A stretch of DNA of 64,000 bases from Nocardia nova. GTDB lineage: Bacteria > Actinomycetota > Actinomycetes > Mycobacteriales > Mycobacteriaceae. The notes beneath the pieces were generated by a model that saw only the letters and a list, made by a program, of their open reading frames with translations, was not told the origin of the DNA and did no database searches. The DNA lies in assembly GCF_002933465.1 (NCBI RefSeq), contig NZ_PSZE01000009.1, forward strand, positions 151,612 through 215,611, written 5' to 3'. Shown in pieces: positions 54,460 to 62,831 of the stretch (position 1 is the stretch's first letter; the number at the start of each line of letters is the position of its first letter). The position numbers were made by a program, and so were the translations under genes.

Positions 54460-55227
54460 GTGCCCGATAGATCCGAGATGAACGACAATTCGACAGCTGC
54501 GGACCGGCCGCACCAGCTCGCCACCGATATTCCGGGTTGGTTGCGTGGAGTGGCCGAACACGAACCGGCTGATCCGACGGGCGTGAATCAAGTGCTCAAA
54601 CGCACCGCGGGCAAGGTGGCCGCGGCCGCTCTGCGCCCCCGCGAGGCCGCCGTCCTCGTCTTGTTCGGCGGGTCGCCGGAGGCCGATGCCGGAAGCCGCG
54701 GCGGTCTCCCGGCCGACGCCGATGTGTTGTTGACCCAGCGCGCCGCCACCCTGCGCCAACACCGCGGGCAGGTCGCCTTTCCCGGCGGTGGGGTGGAACC
54801 GGGTGACGACGGTCCCGTCGGCACCGCGCTGCGCGAGGCGCGCGAGGAGACCGGTCTCGACCCCGTGGGCGTGGAACCGTTCGCCATCCTGCCCACGATC
54901 TTCGTCCCGCCGTCCCGGTTCGACGTCACACCGGTGGTCGCGTACTGGCGCACGCCCGGTGAGGTGCGGGTGGTCAGCGAAACCGAGGCCGCCCGCGTGG
55001 TGCGGGTGCCGCTGGCGGATCTGATCGACCCGGCGAACCGGTTCGTCGTTCGCCATCCGCTGGGGTACATGGGACCGGCGTTCGCGGTCGATGGCATGCT
55101 CGTCTGGGGTTTCACCGCCGGTGTGCTCGCCGGTCTGCTTGCGGTATCGGGATGGGAGCGGGACTGGGATCACCATGACGTGCGTGATCTGCAGGCCTCG
55201 CTCGCGGCAGTGGGGATGACGTTATGA
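54460..55227 (+). CDS. Nudix CoA pyrophosphatase (Rv3672c-like)
   Basis: A 255-residue Nudix hydrolase of the CoA pyrophosphatase type. The UPF0035 signature LTQRAATLRQHRGQVAFPGGG precedes the Nudix box GGGVEPGDDGPVGTALREAREETGL. It cleaves CoA or acyl-CoA to phosphopantetheine and ADP. GTG 54460 has GGAGG 9 nt upstream and is preferred over ATG 54478. The next gene overlaps by ATGA. Confidence 0.9.
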   Translation: MPDRSEMNDNSTAADRPHQLATDIPGWLRGVAEHEPADPTGVNQVLKRTAGKVAAAALRPREAAVLVLFGGSPEADAGSRGGLPADADVLLTQRAATLRQHRGQVAFPGGGVEPGDDGPVGTALREAREETGLDPVGVEPFAILPTIFVPPSRFDVTPVVAYWRTPGEVRVVSETEAARVVRVPLADLIDPANRFVVRHPLGYMGPAFAVDGMLVWGFTAGVLAGLLAVSGWERDWDHHDVRDLQASLAAVGMTL

Positions 55228-56417
55228 GTAGTTCCGGGTGGCTCGACCTCGCGGTCTTGATCATCGCGCTGCTGGCTGCCACCTCGGGGTGGAGACAGGG
55301 CGCGGTGGCCTCGGCGCTCGGATTTCTCGGCGTGGTGCTCGGCGCGGTCGCCGGCATCCTGATCGCGCCGCACATCCTGCAGCACATCAGCGAGGGCCGC
55401 AAGCGCGTCCTGGTCGGCGTCGTGCTGATCGTTGCGCTGGTGATCGTCGGCGAGGTGGCGGGCATGGTGCTGGGCCGCGCCGCGCGCAGCGGTATGCGAC
55501 ATCCGTTCACCCGCAGTATCGACAGCGTGGTGGGTGCGGGGCTGCAGTGTGTGGCCGTACTGGTCACCGCCTGGCTGCTGGCCTTGCCGCTGGCGTCGTC
55601 GTCCCAGCCGGGTATCGCGGCCGCGGTCAACGGCTCCCGGGTGCTCGCCGACGTGAACCAGGTCGCGCCGAACTGGCTGCGTCGCGTGCCGAACGAATTC
55701 TCCAAACTGCTCAACACCTCGGGCCTGCCGGAGGTGATCGGCCCGTTCGGCCGGGCGCCGATCGCGGCGGTCGAGCCGCCGGACCCGAGCGTTCTCGACA
55801 CGCCCGTCGCGCTGAATCTCCAGCACAGCGTGCTGCGGGTGAACGGTGTCGCGCCGAGTTGTCAGCGCGCGCTGGAAGGTTCCGGATTCGTCGTGGCGCC
55901 CGAGCGCATCATGACCAACGCGCACGTGGTCGCGGGCACCTCCACCGTGCAGGTCGACACCGCGCGGGGTCGCCTGGACGCGACGGTGGTGCTGTTCGAC
56001 CCGGCCAAGGACGTCGCCATCCTGGCCGTTCCCGGGCTCAACGCGCCGGTGATCCCGCTCGCCCCGTCGCCCGGAAAATCCGGGCAGAGTTCGATCGTCC
56101 TCGGCTACCCCGGCGGTGGCCCCTACACCGCCAGTGCGGCCCGGGTGCGCGAGACGCTCGAGCTGACCGGTCCCGACATCTACAAGAGCAACACCGTCGA
56201 ACGCCAGGTCTACACCGTGCGCGGCCGGGTGCGCGCCGGTAATTCCGGTGGCCCGCTGGTCGATACCGACGGTGAGGTGTTGGGCGTGGTCTTCGGCGCG
56301 GCGGTCACCGACGACGACACCGGCTATGTGCTCACCTTGAAGGAGGTCGAATCCGATCTGCGGGCCGCGTCGAATTCGACCGCGCCCGTCGGCACCGGTG
56401 ACTGTGTCCTGAGCTGA
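55224..56417 (+). CDS. marP: Membrane serine protease MarP
   Basis: A 397-residue protease with four N-terminal transmembrane helices (CvpA-like region) and an extracytoplasmic chymotrypsin-like domain. The triad is in TNAHVVAG (His), FDPAKDVAIL (Asp) and AGNSGGPLV (Ser), and two cysteines (SCQRAL, GDCVLS) form the conserved disulphide. In mycobacteria MarP (Rv3671c) protects against acid and activates the peptidoglycan hydrolase RipA. It overlaps the Nudix gene. Confidence 0.95.
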   Translation: MSSSGWLDLAVLIIALLAATSGWRQGAVASALGFLGVVLGAVAGILIAPHILQHISEGRKRVLVGVVLIVALVIVGEVAGMVLGRAARSGMRHPFTRSIDSVVGAGLQCVAVLVTAWLLALPLASSSQPGIAAAVNGSRVLADVNQVAPNWLRRVPNEFSKLLNTSGLPEVIGPFGRAPIAAVEPPDPSVLDTPVALNLQHSVLRVNGVAPSCQRALEGSGFVVAPERIMTNAHVVAGTSTVQVDTARGRLDATVVLFDPAKDVAILAVPGLNAPVIPLAPSPGKSGQSSIVLGYPGGGPYTASAARVRETLELTGPDIYKSNTVERQVYTVRGRVRAGNSGGPLVDTDGEVLGVVFGAAVTDDDTGYVLTLKEVESDLRAASNSTAPVGTGDCVLS

Positions 56418-56497
56418 CCCGCTGTCGGCCGACGTCCAGGGGCGCAGCCGCGGCGCCCACACCGGCGCTGCGGACGTGTCCGGAGGTCTGCCGTGCG

Positions 56498-57469
56498 CTA
56501 GACGTACTGCGCGGTCGCCGGATCACCCAGCAGCTTCGACAGTTCCGCGGTGACGGCGTCCGGATTCTCCTGGTGGGCGAAGTGCCCGGCCCGCGGGATC
56601 GTGACCACCCGGCGATCGGGTGAGAGTTTGCCCGCGCCGCGCACGGTCGATTCGAGCATGTAGTGGTCGGCGTCGCCGCGCAGGATCAGCGTCGGCACGC
56701 GGACAGGTTCGCGCATCGCAGACAGGAAGCGGCGGCCGTCGGGGCGCCACTGACTGCGGAAGGCCCAGCGCTGGTATTCCAGGGCACAGTGAGCCGCGCC
56801 CGGTATCCGGATCGCCGAGCGCATGCGCTGGGCGGTGTCGACGAACTCGGAGGTGCCCGCCCACTGCGGCCTCACCCGCTCGCGTACGAGACGTTCGATT
56901 TCGAATCCGTCCTGCCGGGTGAGCCGGCGCTCGCCGTACCGCGGCAGCTGATACCGCAGGAAATTCGGCAGATAGGCCGCGCGCTGGCGACGATCGCGCA
57001 GCACGGCCCGTTTCAGCGCCACCGGATGCGGTGAGGCGATCAGCGCGATCGAGCGCACCACCCGCGGATGCAGAACCGCCGTCGCCCAGCACACCAGTCC
57101 GCCCTCGGCATGGCCGACCAGGGTCGCGTCGGTATGCCCGAGCGCCCGCACCAGGCCGGCGATATCACCGGCCAGCGTCCAGCCGTCGTAGCCGCGCGGC
57201 GGTTTGTCGGAATCGCCGTATCCGCGCAGATCGACGGCGACCGCGCGGTAGCCGGCTTGGGTGAGCCCGATCAGCTGATGCCGCCACGACCACCAGAAAT
57301 CGCCGAAGCCGTGCAGGAGGACGACCAGCGGCCGCGCGGGATCGCCCACCGCGTCGTCGGCGCCGCCCTCGGCGATGTGGAATCGGATGCCGTTGGCGTG
57401 CACGTCACGATGCGTCCACGGACCGTCGAAGCGGACGCTGGACGGATCGGGAAGCGGATTCGACGACAC
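56498..57469 (-). CDS. ephE: Alpha/beta hydrolase, EphE-like but without the usual nucleophile
   Basis: A 323-residue alpha/beta hydrolase in the position of M. tuberculosis ephE. The oxyanion region is VVLLHGFGDFWWSW and the last catalytic His is in RAGHFAHQENPD. The nucleophile elbow reads LVGHAEGGLVCW, so the nucleophile position (normally Asp in GHDWG) is Ala. Either the enzyme is inactive or another residue acts. GTG 57469 is the start. It is followed by a gap and is convergent with marP. Confidence 0.85.
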   Translation of the reverse strand: MSSNPLPDPSSVRFDGPWTHRDVHANGIRFHIAEGGADDAVGDPARPLVVLLHGFGDFWWSWRHQLIGLTQAGYRAVAVDLRGYGDSDKPPRGYDGWTLAGDIAGLVRALGHTDATLVGHAEGGLVCWATAVLHPRVVRSIALIASPHPVALKRAVLRDRRQRAAYLPNFLRYQLPRYGERRLTRQDGFEIERLVRERVRPQWAGTSEFVDTAQRMRSAIRIPGAAHCALEYQRWAFRSQWRPDGRRFLSAMREPVRVPTLILRGDADHYMLESTVRGAGKLSPDRRVVTIPRAGHFAHQENPDAVTAELSKLLGDPATAQYV

Positions 57470-57490
57470 GCCGAAAGCGTAATCGCCGGA

Positions 57491-57982
57491 CTATGCGGTC
57501 GGCTTGGCGGCCGGGCCGTCGGCGTGCGATCCGAAGCCGTGCGGCAGCACCGTCCGGGTTTCCTTGAGCGATTCGATCGTCTTCTCCGGCGCTCGCACCT
57601 TGCGCACCTTCCGGTAGCCGAGGAACGCCAGGACCGCCACCGCGACGATCATCAGCGCGAAGACGATCAGGAACGCGGCCCACCGGTACAGCCACACATC
57701 CAGCAGTTCGGCGAGGAAGAAGAAAAAGAAGAACGACGAGAACAGCAGCACCGTCAGGGCGCCGATGAAGAAGACGCTGCCCTGCAGGCCCTTCTTGATC
57801 TCGCCGGTCACCTCGGCCTTGGCCAGCTCCACCTCGGCGCGGACCAGGGTCGACATCTGCTCGGCGGCATCGCGCACCAGATCCCCGACGCTGGCATTCG
57901 CGGTGGTATCGACCTCGGACAGCGGAATCGAGGTGATGGTCCGGTTTCGGCCCGCGTCGTTACCGCCGTTTGTGAAGCTCAA
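57491..57982 (-). CDS. Phage holin superfamily-like membrane protein (Rv3669-like)
   Basis: A 163-residue protein: a soluble amphipathic N-terminus (SVGDLVRDAAEQMSTLVRAEVELAKAEV), two transmembrane helices including an unusual run of six Phe in SSFFFFFFLAEL, and a basic cytoplasmic tail (LGYRKVRKVRAPEK). It matches the actinobacterial holin-X family, of unknown function. TTG 57982 has GAAGGG 8 nt upstream; no better start is in frame. Confidence 0.85.
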   Translation of the reverse strand: MSFTNGGNDAGRNRTITSIPLSEVDTTANASVGDLVRDAAEQMSTLVRAEVELAKAEVTGEIKKGLQGSVFFIGALTVLLFSSFFFFFFLAELLDVWLYRWAAFLIVFALMIVAVAVLAFLGYRKVRKVRAPEKTIESLKETRTVLPHGFGSHADGPAAKPTA

Positions 57983-58021
57983 TTGCTCGACCCTTCTCCA
58001 TGTCCCGGTGCTGTCCGGCCT

Positions 58022-59233
58022 TCACTCGTATTCGGTGGCCGCACTCGCGTCTCGCCGCGCCTGATGCGCCCGCCCACGTCGCAACAGTAGCGCCGAACCG
58101 AGCAGAGAGGCTGCCAAGGACGTCATCAACACGGCGGCTTTCGCCAGTTCGGTCGCGGCCCGGTCGGGCAACGCGAGTTCTGCCACCAAGAGGCTAACGG
58201 TGAAACCGATTCCGCCCAGTACCGACAGGGCCGACATATCCCGATTGCCGAGACCCGCGGGCCGAGTGGCGATTCCGAACCGGATCGCCAGCCAGCTCGA
58301 GCCGAAGATGCCCACGGTTTTGCCGACCAGTAGTCCGGCGATGATCGCCAACGACAACCGCGAGGTGAACAGCTCGCCGAAAACGCTGGTGGACAAGGGA
58401 ACTCCGGAGGCGAACAGCGCGAACAGCGGGACGCACACGCCGGCGGAGATCGGCTGGAACAGATGCTCGAGCCGGGCGGCCGGTGCCTCGTCCTCCTCCG
58501 GATCCGGGCGTACTCGGGTCAGCAGCCCGCAGATCACCCCTGCCAGCGTGGGATGAATACCGGCCTCGTGCAGGGCATACCACGACAGCAGCGCCAGCGG
58601 CACGTACACCAGCGGCGTACGGATACGCAGCCGCTGCGCCAGCGCCCAGCCCGCGAAGCAGGCGGCGGCCCCGACCAGCCAGACCAACGCCACGGTGGTG
58701 GTGAACAGCACCGCGATCAACACGATCGCCATCAGATCGTCGACGACGGCCAGACTGAGCAGAAATACTCTCGCCCCGGCCGGAATTCGCGAGCCGGTCA
58801 TGGCCAGCACCGCGAGCGCGAAGGCGATATCGGTCGCCACCGGAATCGCCCAGCCGCGATCCATGCCCGGCACACCCCAGCCGACGGCGAAGGCGATCAC
58901 GGCCGGGGTGATCACGCCGCCCACCGCGGCCACCACCGGGAGCGTGGCCCGCTTGCGGTCTGCCAGCTCACCGACGACGAGTTCGCGCTTGAGTTCGAGC
59001 CCCGCGACGAAGAAGAACACCGCGAGCAGACCGTCCTCGGTCCAGTCGCCCAACGTGAGGTCCAGGTGCAGCGGAGGGATCGCGACAGTGGTGTCCACCA
59101 TCGCGAAATAGCCGTCACGCCAGGGCGAATTGGCCCACAGCAGCGCCACCGCCGCCGCGACGAGCAGCAATGCGCCGCCGACGGTTTCGGTGCGGAGATA
59201 ACGAGCGAGCTCGGAGCGCAGCGCGACGATCAC
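58022..59233 (-). CDS. nhaA: Na+/H+ antiporter NhaA
   Basis: A 403-residue polytopic antiporter. The conserved segments are LLAVFFFVAGLELKRELV and LSLAVVDDLMAIVLIAVLF, the latter holding the paired aspartates, plus PVATDIAFALAVLAM. It exports Na+ and imports protons, aiding pH and salt homeostasis. GTG 59233 has AAGGA 5 nt upstream. The gene is inserted between the holin-like gene and acs, where M. tuberculosis has Rv3668c instead. Confidence 0.94.
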   Translation of the reverse strand: MIVALRSELARYLRTETVGGALLLVAAAVALLWANSPWRDGYFAMVDTTVAIPPLHLDLTLGDWTEDGLLAVFFFVAGLELKRELVVGELADRKRATLPVVAAVGGVITPAVIAFAVGWGVPGMDRGWAIPVATDIAFALAVLAMTGSRIPAGARVFLLSLAVVDDLMAIVLIAVLFTTTVALVWLVGAAACFAGWALAQRLRIRTPLVYVPLALLSWYALHEAGIHPTLAGVICGLLTRVRPDPEEDEAPAARLEHLFQPISAGVCVPLFALFASGVPLSTSVFGELFTSRLSLAIIAGLLVGKTVGIFGSSWLAIRFGIATRPAGLGNRDMSALSVLGGIGFTVSLLVAELALPDRAATELAKAAVLMTSLAASLLGSALLLRRGRAHQARRDASAATEYE

Positions 59234-59391
59234 GGAGATCCTTTCGGGAGCGGACGGCGACTGCGGCGGGCACTCCCGCAACGGGCTCACCAACCACACG
59301 CCGACCAGACTTCCCGGCACTCCTTGACGAAATTTTACCGGTTCAGGCGTTGCCATTTACCGCCGCCTCTGGGCTTCGCGGCGGCGAACGG

Positions 59392-59430
59392 TCGAGCCCA
59401 CGTCTGGTGCGGCACCGGACGTGGGCTCGA
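59392..59430 (-). terminator. Terminator of acs
   Basis: TCGAGCCCACGTC and its exact complement GACGTGGGCTCGA form a 13-bp stem with a 13-nt loop, 14 bp beyond the acs stop. Confidence 0.75.
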
Positions 59431-59443
59431 AAAGCGGGGTCGA

Positions 59444-61432
59444 TCAGGCGTTGGAGGCGCGGATGGCTTCGAACACGTTCGGGTCGACCAGAGTGGAGGT
59501 GTCGCCGAGTTCGCGGCCTTCGGCGACATCGCGCAGCAGGCGGCGCATGATCTTGCCGGAACGGGTTTTGGGCAGTTCGGGCACGATGTGGATTTCGCGG
59601 GGGCGTGCGATCGGGCTGATCTCGCGGGAGACCTCGGCTTTGAGTTCGTCGACCAGTTGCTGTCCGGAGTTGTTCGTACCGCCGGTGAGGATGACGAAGG
59701 CGACGATGCCCTGTCCGGTGGTGGCGTCGCTGGCGCCGACGACCGCGGCCTCGGCGACACTGTGGTGTCCGACGAGCGCGGATTCGACTTCGGCGGTGGA
59801 GATGCGGTGGCCGGAGACGTTCATGACGTCGTCGACGCGGCCGAGGACCCACAGGGCGCCGTCGGCGTCGATCTTGGCGCCGTCGCCGGCGAAGTACCAG
59901 CCCTGGGCGGCGAAGCGTTCCCAGTAAGTGGCCTTGTAGCGTTCGTCGTCGCCCCAGATGCCGCGCAGCATCGACGGCCACGGCTGGTCGAGGACGAGAT
60001 ATCCGACGACCGCGGAGCTTGCGGAGCGGTCCGAAGATTCAGCTTCGGTTCGATCGATTTCGACGGAGTTGCCTTCCTCGTCCACGACTTTCGCGGAGAT
60101 GCCGGGCAGCGGTGCCATGGCGGCGCCCGGTTTGGCGGCGGTGACACCCGGCAACGGGGAGATCATGATGGCGCCGGTCTCGGTCTGCCACCAGGTGTCC
60201 ACGATGGGCGCGGTGCCCGCGCCGATGACCTCCCGGTACCAGCGCCAGGCCTCGGGGTTGATCGGTTCGCCGACCGAGCCGAGCACGCGCAGCGACGACA
60301 GATCGTGGGCGTCGGGGATCTCGCGGCCCCACTTCATGAAGGTGCGGATCAGTGTCGGCGCGGTGTAATAGATGGTGACACCGTACTTTTCGATGATCTG
60401 CCAGTGCCGGTGCTCGTCGGGGAAGTTGGGGGTGCCCTCGTAGACGACCTGGGTGGCGCGGTTGGCCAGCGGGCCGTAGACGATGTAGGAGTGCCCGGTG
60501 ACCCAGCCGATATCGGCGGTGCACCAGTAGACGTCCTGCCCGGGTTTGTGGTCGAACACGTAGTGGTGGGTGTAGGCGACCTGGGTCAGATAGCCGCCCG
60601 AGGTGTGCAGGATGCCCTTCGGTTTTCCGGTGGTGCCGGAGGTGTAGAGGATGTAGAGCGGGTGCTCGGCATCGAAAGCGCTGCAGGCGTGGTCCGTCGA
60701 TGCCTGGGCGACGGTTTCGTGCCACCACAGGTCGCGGCCCTCGGTCCATGCGATCTCGAGATTCGTGCGCCGCACCACCAGGACGTGTTCGACGCTGTGC
60801 GGGACGTCGCCGTGGGCGTAGAGCGCCTCGTCGACGGCTTCTTTCAGCGGTGCGGCCTTGCCGCGGCGCCACTGGCCGTCGGTGGTGATCACCAGCCGCG
60901 CCTCGGCGTCGTCGACGCGCTGGCGCAGGGCGCTGGGGGAGAATCCGGCGAAGACCACCGAATGGGTCAGGCCCAGCCGCGCGCAGGCCAGCATCGACAC
61001 GATGGCCTCGGGGACCATCGGCATGTAGATCGCGACCCGGTCGCCGGCGGTGAGGCCGAGTTCGGTGAAGTAGTTCGCGGCCTGGGAGACCTCGGCCTGC
61101 AGCTGGGCGTAGGTGATCGAGCGGGAATCGCCGGGCTCACCTTCCCAGTGGATGGCGACCTGGTCGCCGTAGCCGTCGGCGACGTGGCGGTCCACACAGT
61201 TGTAGGCGACGTTGAGCTTGCCGCCGGTGAACCAGCGCGCGAACGGGGCGTCGTCCCAGTCCAGGACCCGATCCCAGGGCTGATGCCAGTGCAGCCGCTG
61301 CGCTTGTTCGGCCCAGAACCCCGCACGATCCGCCGCTGCCCGCTCGTAGATGGACGCATCGGCATTGGCCGCCGCGGCGAACTCGGCGGTCGGCGGGTAC
61401 ACGTCTCGGTGCTCAGCGGTGGTGTCGGTCAT
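59444..61432 (-). CDS. acs: Acetyl-CoA synthetase
   Basis: This enzyme makes acetyl-CoA from acetate, ATP and CoA. The 662-residue protein has AMP-binding motifs YILYTSGTTGKPKGILH, DTWWQTETGAIM and the acetylatable Lys in PKTRSGKIMRRLLR. About a dozen residues (DRTEAESSDRSAS) are inserted before VVGYLVLDQPWPS compared with typical Acs. ATG 61432 has GGAGG 4 nt upstream. A Crp-like site lies 45 bp upstream, consistent with cAMP control of acetate use in mycobacteria. Confidence 0.95.
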   Translation of the reverse strand: MTDTTAEHRDVYPPTAEFAAAANADASIYERAAADRAGFWAEQAQRLHWHQPWDRVLDWDDAPFARWFTGGKLNVAYNCVDRHVADGYGDQVAIHWEGEPGDSRSITYAQLQAEVSQAANYFTELGLTAGDRVAIYMPMVPEAIVSMLACARLGLTHSVVFAGFSPSALRQRVDDAEARLVITTDGQWRRGKAAPLKEAVDEALYAHGDVPHSVEHVLVVRRTNLEIAWTEGRDLWWHETVAQASTDHACSAFDAEHPLYILYTSGTTGKPKGILHTSGGYLTQVAYTHHYVFDHKPGQDVYWCTADIGWVTGHSYIVYGPLANRATQVVYEGTPNFPDEHRHWQIIEKYGVTIYYTAPTLIRTFMKWGREIPDAHDLSSLRVLGSVGEPINPEAWRWYREVIGAGTAPIVDTWWQTETGAIMISPLPGVTAAKPGAAMAPLPGISAKVVDEEGNSVEIDRTEAESSDRSASSAVVGYLVLDQPWPSMLRGIWGDDERYKATYWERFAAQGWYFAGDGAKIDADGALWVLGRVDDVMNVSGHRISTAEVESALVGHHSVAEAAVVGASDATTGQGIVAFVILTGGTNNSGQQLVDELKAEVSREISPIARPREIHIVPELPKTRSGKIMRRLLRDVAEGRELGDTSTLVDPNVFEAIRASNA

Positions 61433-61476
61433 CTCGCCTCCATCGGGCCTGTCCATCGGATACGCGTCGGCCGCAG

Positions 61477-61492
61477 CGTGACCGCGGCCACG
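61477..61492. promoter_or_regulatory. Crp-like site upstream of acs
   Basis: CGTGA-CCGCGG-CCACG matches the mycobacterial form (C/T)GTGA-N6-TCAC(G/A) except one base, 45-60 bp upstream of the acs start. Confidence 0.5.
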
Positions 61493-61599
61493 ATGTGACC
61501 CTAACGGACCGTGACCTGCGCCGCGTACCGGTCCCGAACGGTGGGCTCGGGAAGCGGACCCCAGTCGGCCGTGGGGTGCGCTCGGCTAGCGTGTGGGTC

Positions 61600-62343
61600 G
61601 TGAGCGACGTGCTGCAGCCCCTGGTCGACCTGCCCGGTGTCCGCGATGCGGCCGACCGCGCCCGCGATGCGCTCGCCGAAGTCCACCGGCACAAGGCGAA
61701 CAGGCGAGGCTGGCCGACCACGGCGGCCGAGGCGGCGGTCCGTGCGGCGCGCTCCTCGGCGGCGATCGACGGCGGGGCCACCGAACTGCCCGCCGACGGC
61801 CGGGTCGCCGATCCGATTCTCGCGGGGGCGTTGCGGGTCGGACAGGCCCTCGACGGTGACGCGCTGCGGAATCTGGTCGGCGTGTGGCAGCGGGCGCCGC
61901 TGCAGGCGCTGGCTCGTCTGCATCTGCTCGCCGCAGCCGATCTGGTCGACGACGAAATCGAACTCGGCCGCCCGCGACCGGAGCCGGGTGTCGCCGAACG
62001 ACTCGATCTGCTGGCTCAGACCGTACTGACCTCGAACGCGCCGGCCCCCGTGCTGGCCGCGGTGGTGCACGGCGAGCTGATGTCGTTGCGTCCCTTCGGA
62101 TCGGCCGATGGGGTCGTGGCGCGGGCGGCGTCCCGGCTGGTGGCCGTCGCGAGCGGCCTGGATCCGCGCAGTCTGGGCGTACCCGAGGTTTTCTGGTTGC
62201 GACGCCGCCAGGCCTACCTCGACGCCGCGGCGGGCTTCGCCGAGGGGACGGCCGAGGGTGTGGGCGGTTGGGTGGTGTTCTGCTGCGGCGCGCTGGAAGA
62301 CGGTGCCCGCGAGGCCCGATCGATCGCCGATGCGGCGGCATGA
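61600..62343 (+). CDS. Degenerate Fic-like protein (Rv3662c-like)
   Basis: A 247-residue, mainly helical protein. It has RSSAAIDGG near residue 50, resembling the (S/T)SxxIEG inhibitory motif of class II Fic proteins, and LRPFGSADGVVARAASRLV at the core position where Fic enzymes have HPFxxGNGRxxR. The catalytic His and the GNGR nucleotide loop are missing, so AMPylation is unlikely. The GTG at 61600 follows TAGCGTGTGG and looks leaderless. It converges with the HAD gene across a gap holding a putative sRNA. Confidence 0.72.
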   Translation: MSDVLQPLVDLPGVRDAADRARDALAEVHRHKANRRGWPTTAAEAAVRAARSSAAIDGGATELPADGRVADPILAGALRVGQALDGDALRNLVGVWQRAPLQALARLHLLAAADLVDDEIELGRPRPEPGVAERLDLLAQTVLTSNAPAPVLAAVVHGELMSLRPFGSADGVVARAASRLVAVASGLDPRSLGVPEVFWLRRRQAYLDAAAGFAEGTAEGVGGWVVFCCGALEDGAREARSIADAAA

Positions 62344-62397
62344 ACGCGTGGGGTGAGTGCTGATCGCAGCGAATGCGAAACGGGTCCGCACATCGAA

Positions 62398-62689
62398 GCG
62401 GGCGGCGTAGCCGTCGTCGGCCTCACCGCCCGCTAGCACGGACTACCCGGTTACCAAGCGTGCTTGTCGGGTTGTGTTCTGCGGCCTCGGCGATCATCCG
62501 AACCCCGCCGGTTCATCCCCGCAACCTGTGCGAGGCCATTGCCGACGTGAATTCGAATTTCGCAGGCCCACAACGCTTCTGCCCTTGTCGCGGCGCGCTC
62601 CGCGTGGGTGCCTGGCGTCCGTGCTGGGAAGTGCGGATGGGAGATCGAACCTTCTCTTCCGTTTCGATCTTGGCCTTCCGCCCCTCCGT
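62398..62689 (-). ncRNA. Putative Ms1/MTS2823-type RNA polymerase-binding sRNA
   Basis: The gap between the Rv3662c-like and Rv3661-like genes is where M. tuberculosis carries sRNA MTS2823 (Ms1), as I recall. Here it has no coding potential. On the minus strand TTGATG (62725-62720) and TAACAA (62702-62697), 17 bp apart, form a promoter. The transcript would be about 290 nt, ending at the GCGGGCGG/CCGCCCGC hairpin (62398-62433). Internal hairpins are visible, for example GATCGAA/TTCGATC. Call rests mainly on synteny, length and structure. Confidence 0.6.
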
Positions 62690-62705
62690 GGGTCCATTGT
62701 TACTC

Positions 62706-62721
62706 TGTGAGACCCCTCACA
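62706..62721. promoter_or_regulatory. Perfect Crp palindrome inside the sRNA promoter
   Basis: TGTGA-GACCCC-TCACA is a perfect match to the Crp consensus. It lies between the -35 and -10 of the putative sRNA promoter, a position that would normally repress. Confidence 0.7.
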
Positions 62722-62831
62722 TCAAGGGTCGAAAGGACATTACTCATAATCGGCGTGGGGCCCCTCGAATCGTGGTTACATCGATGGGTTGCGCGCCGTT
62801 GACCAGCCGCGATACGCCCGGAGTGCCGCCC

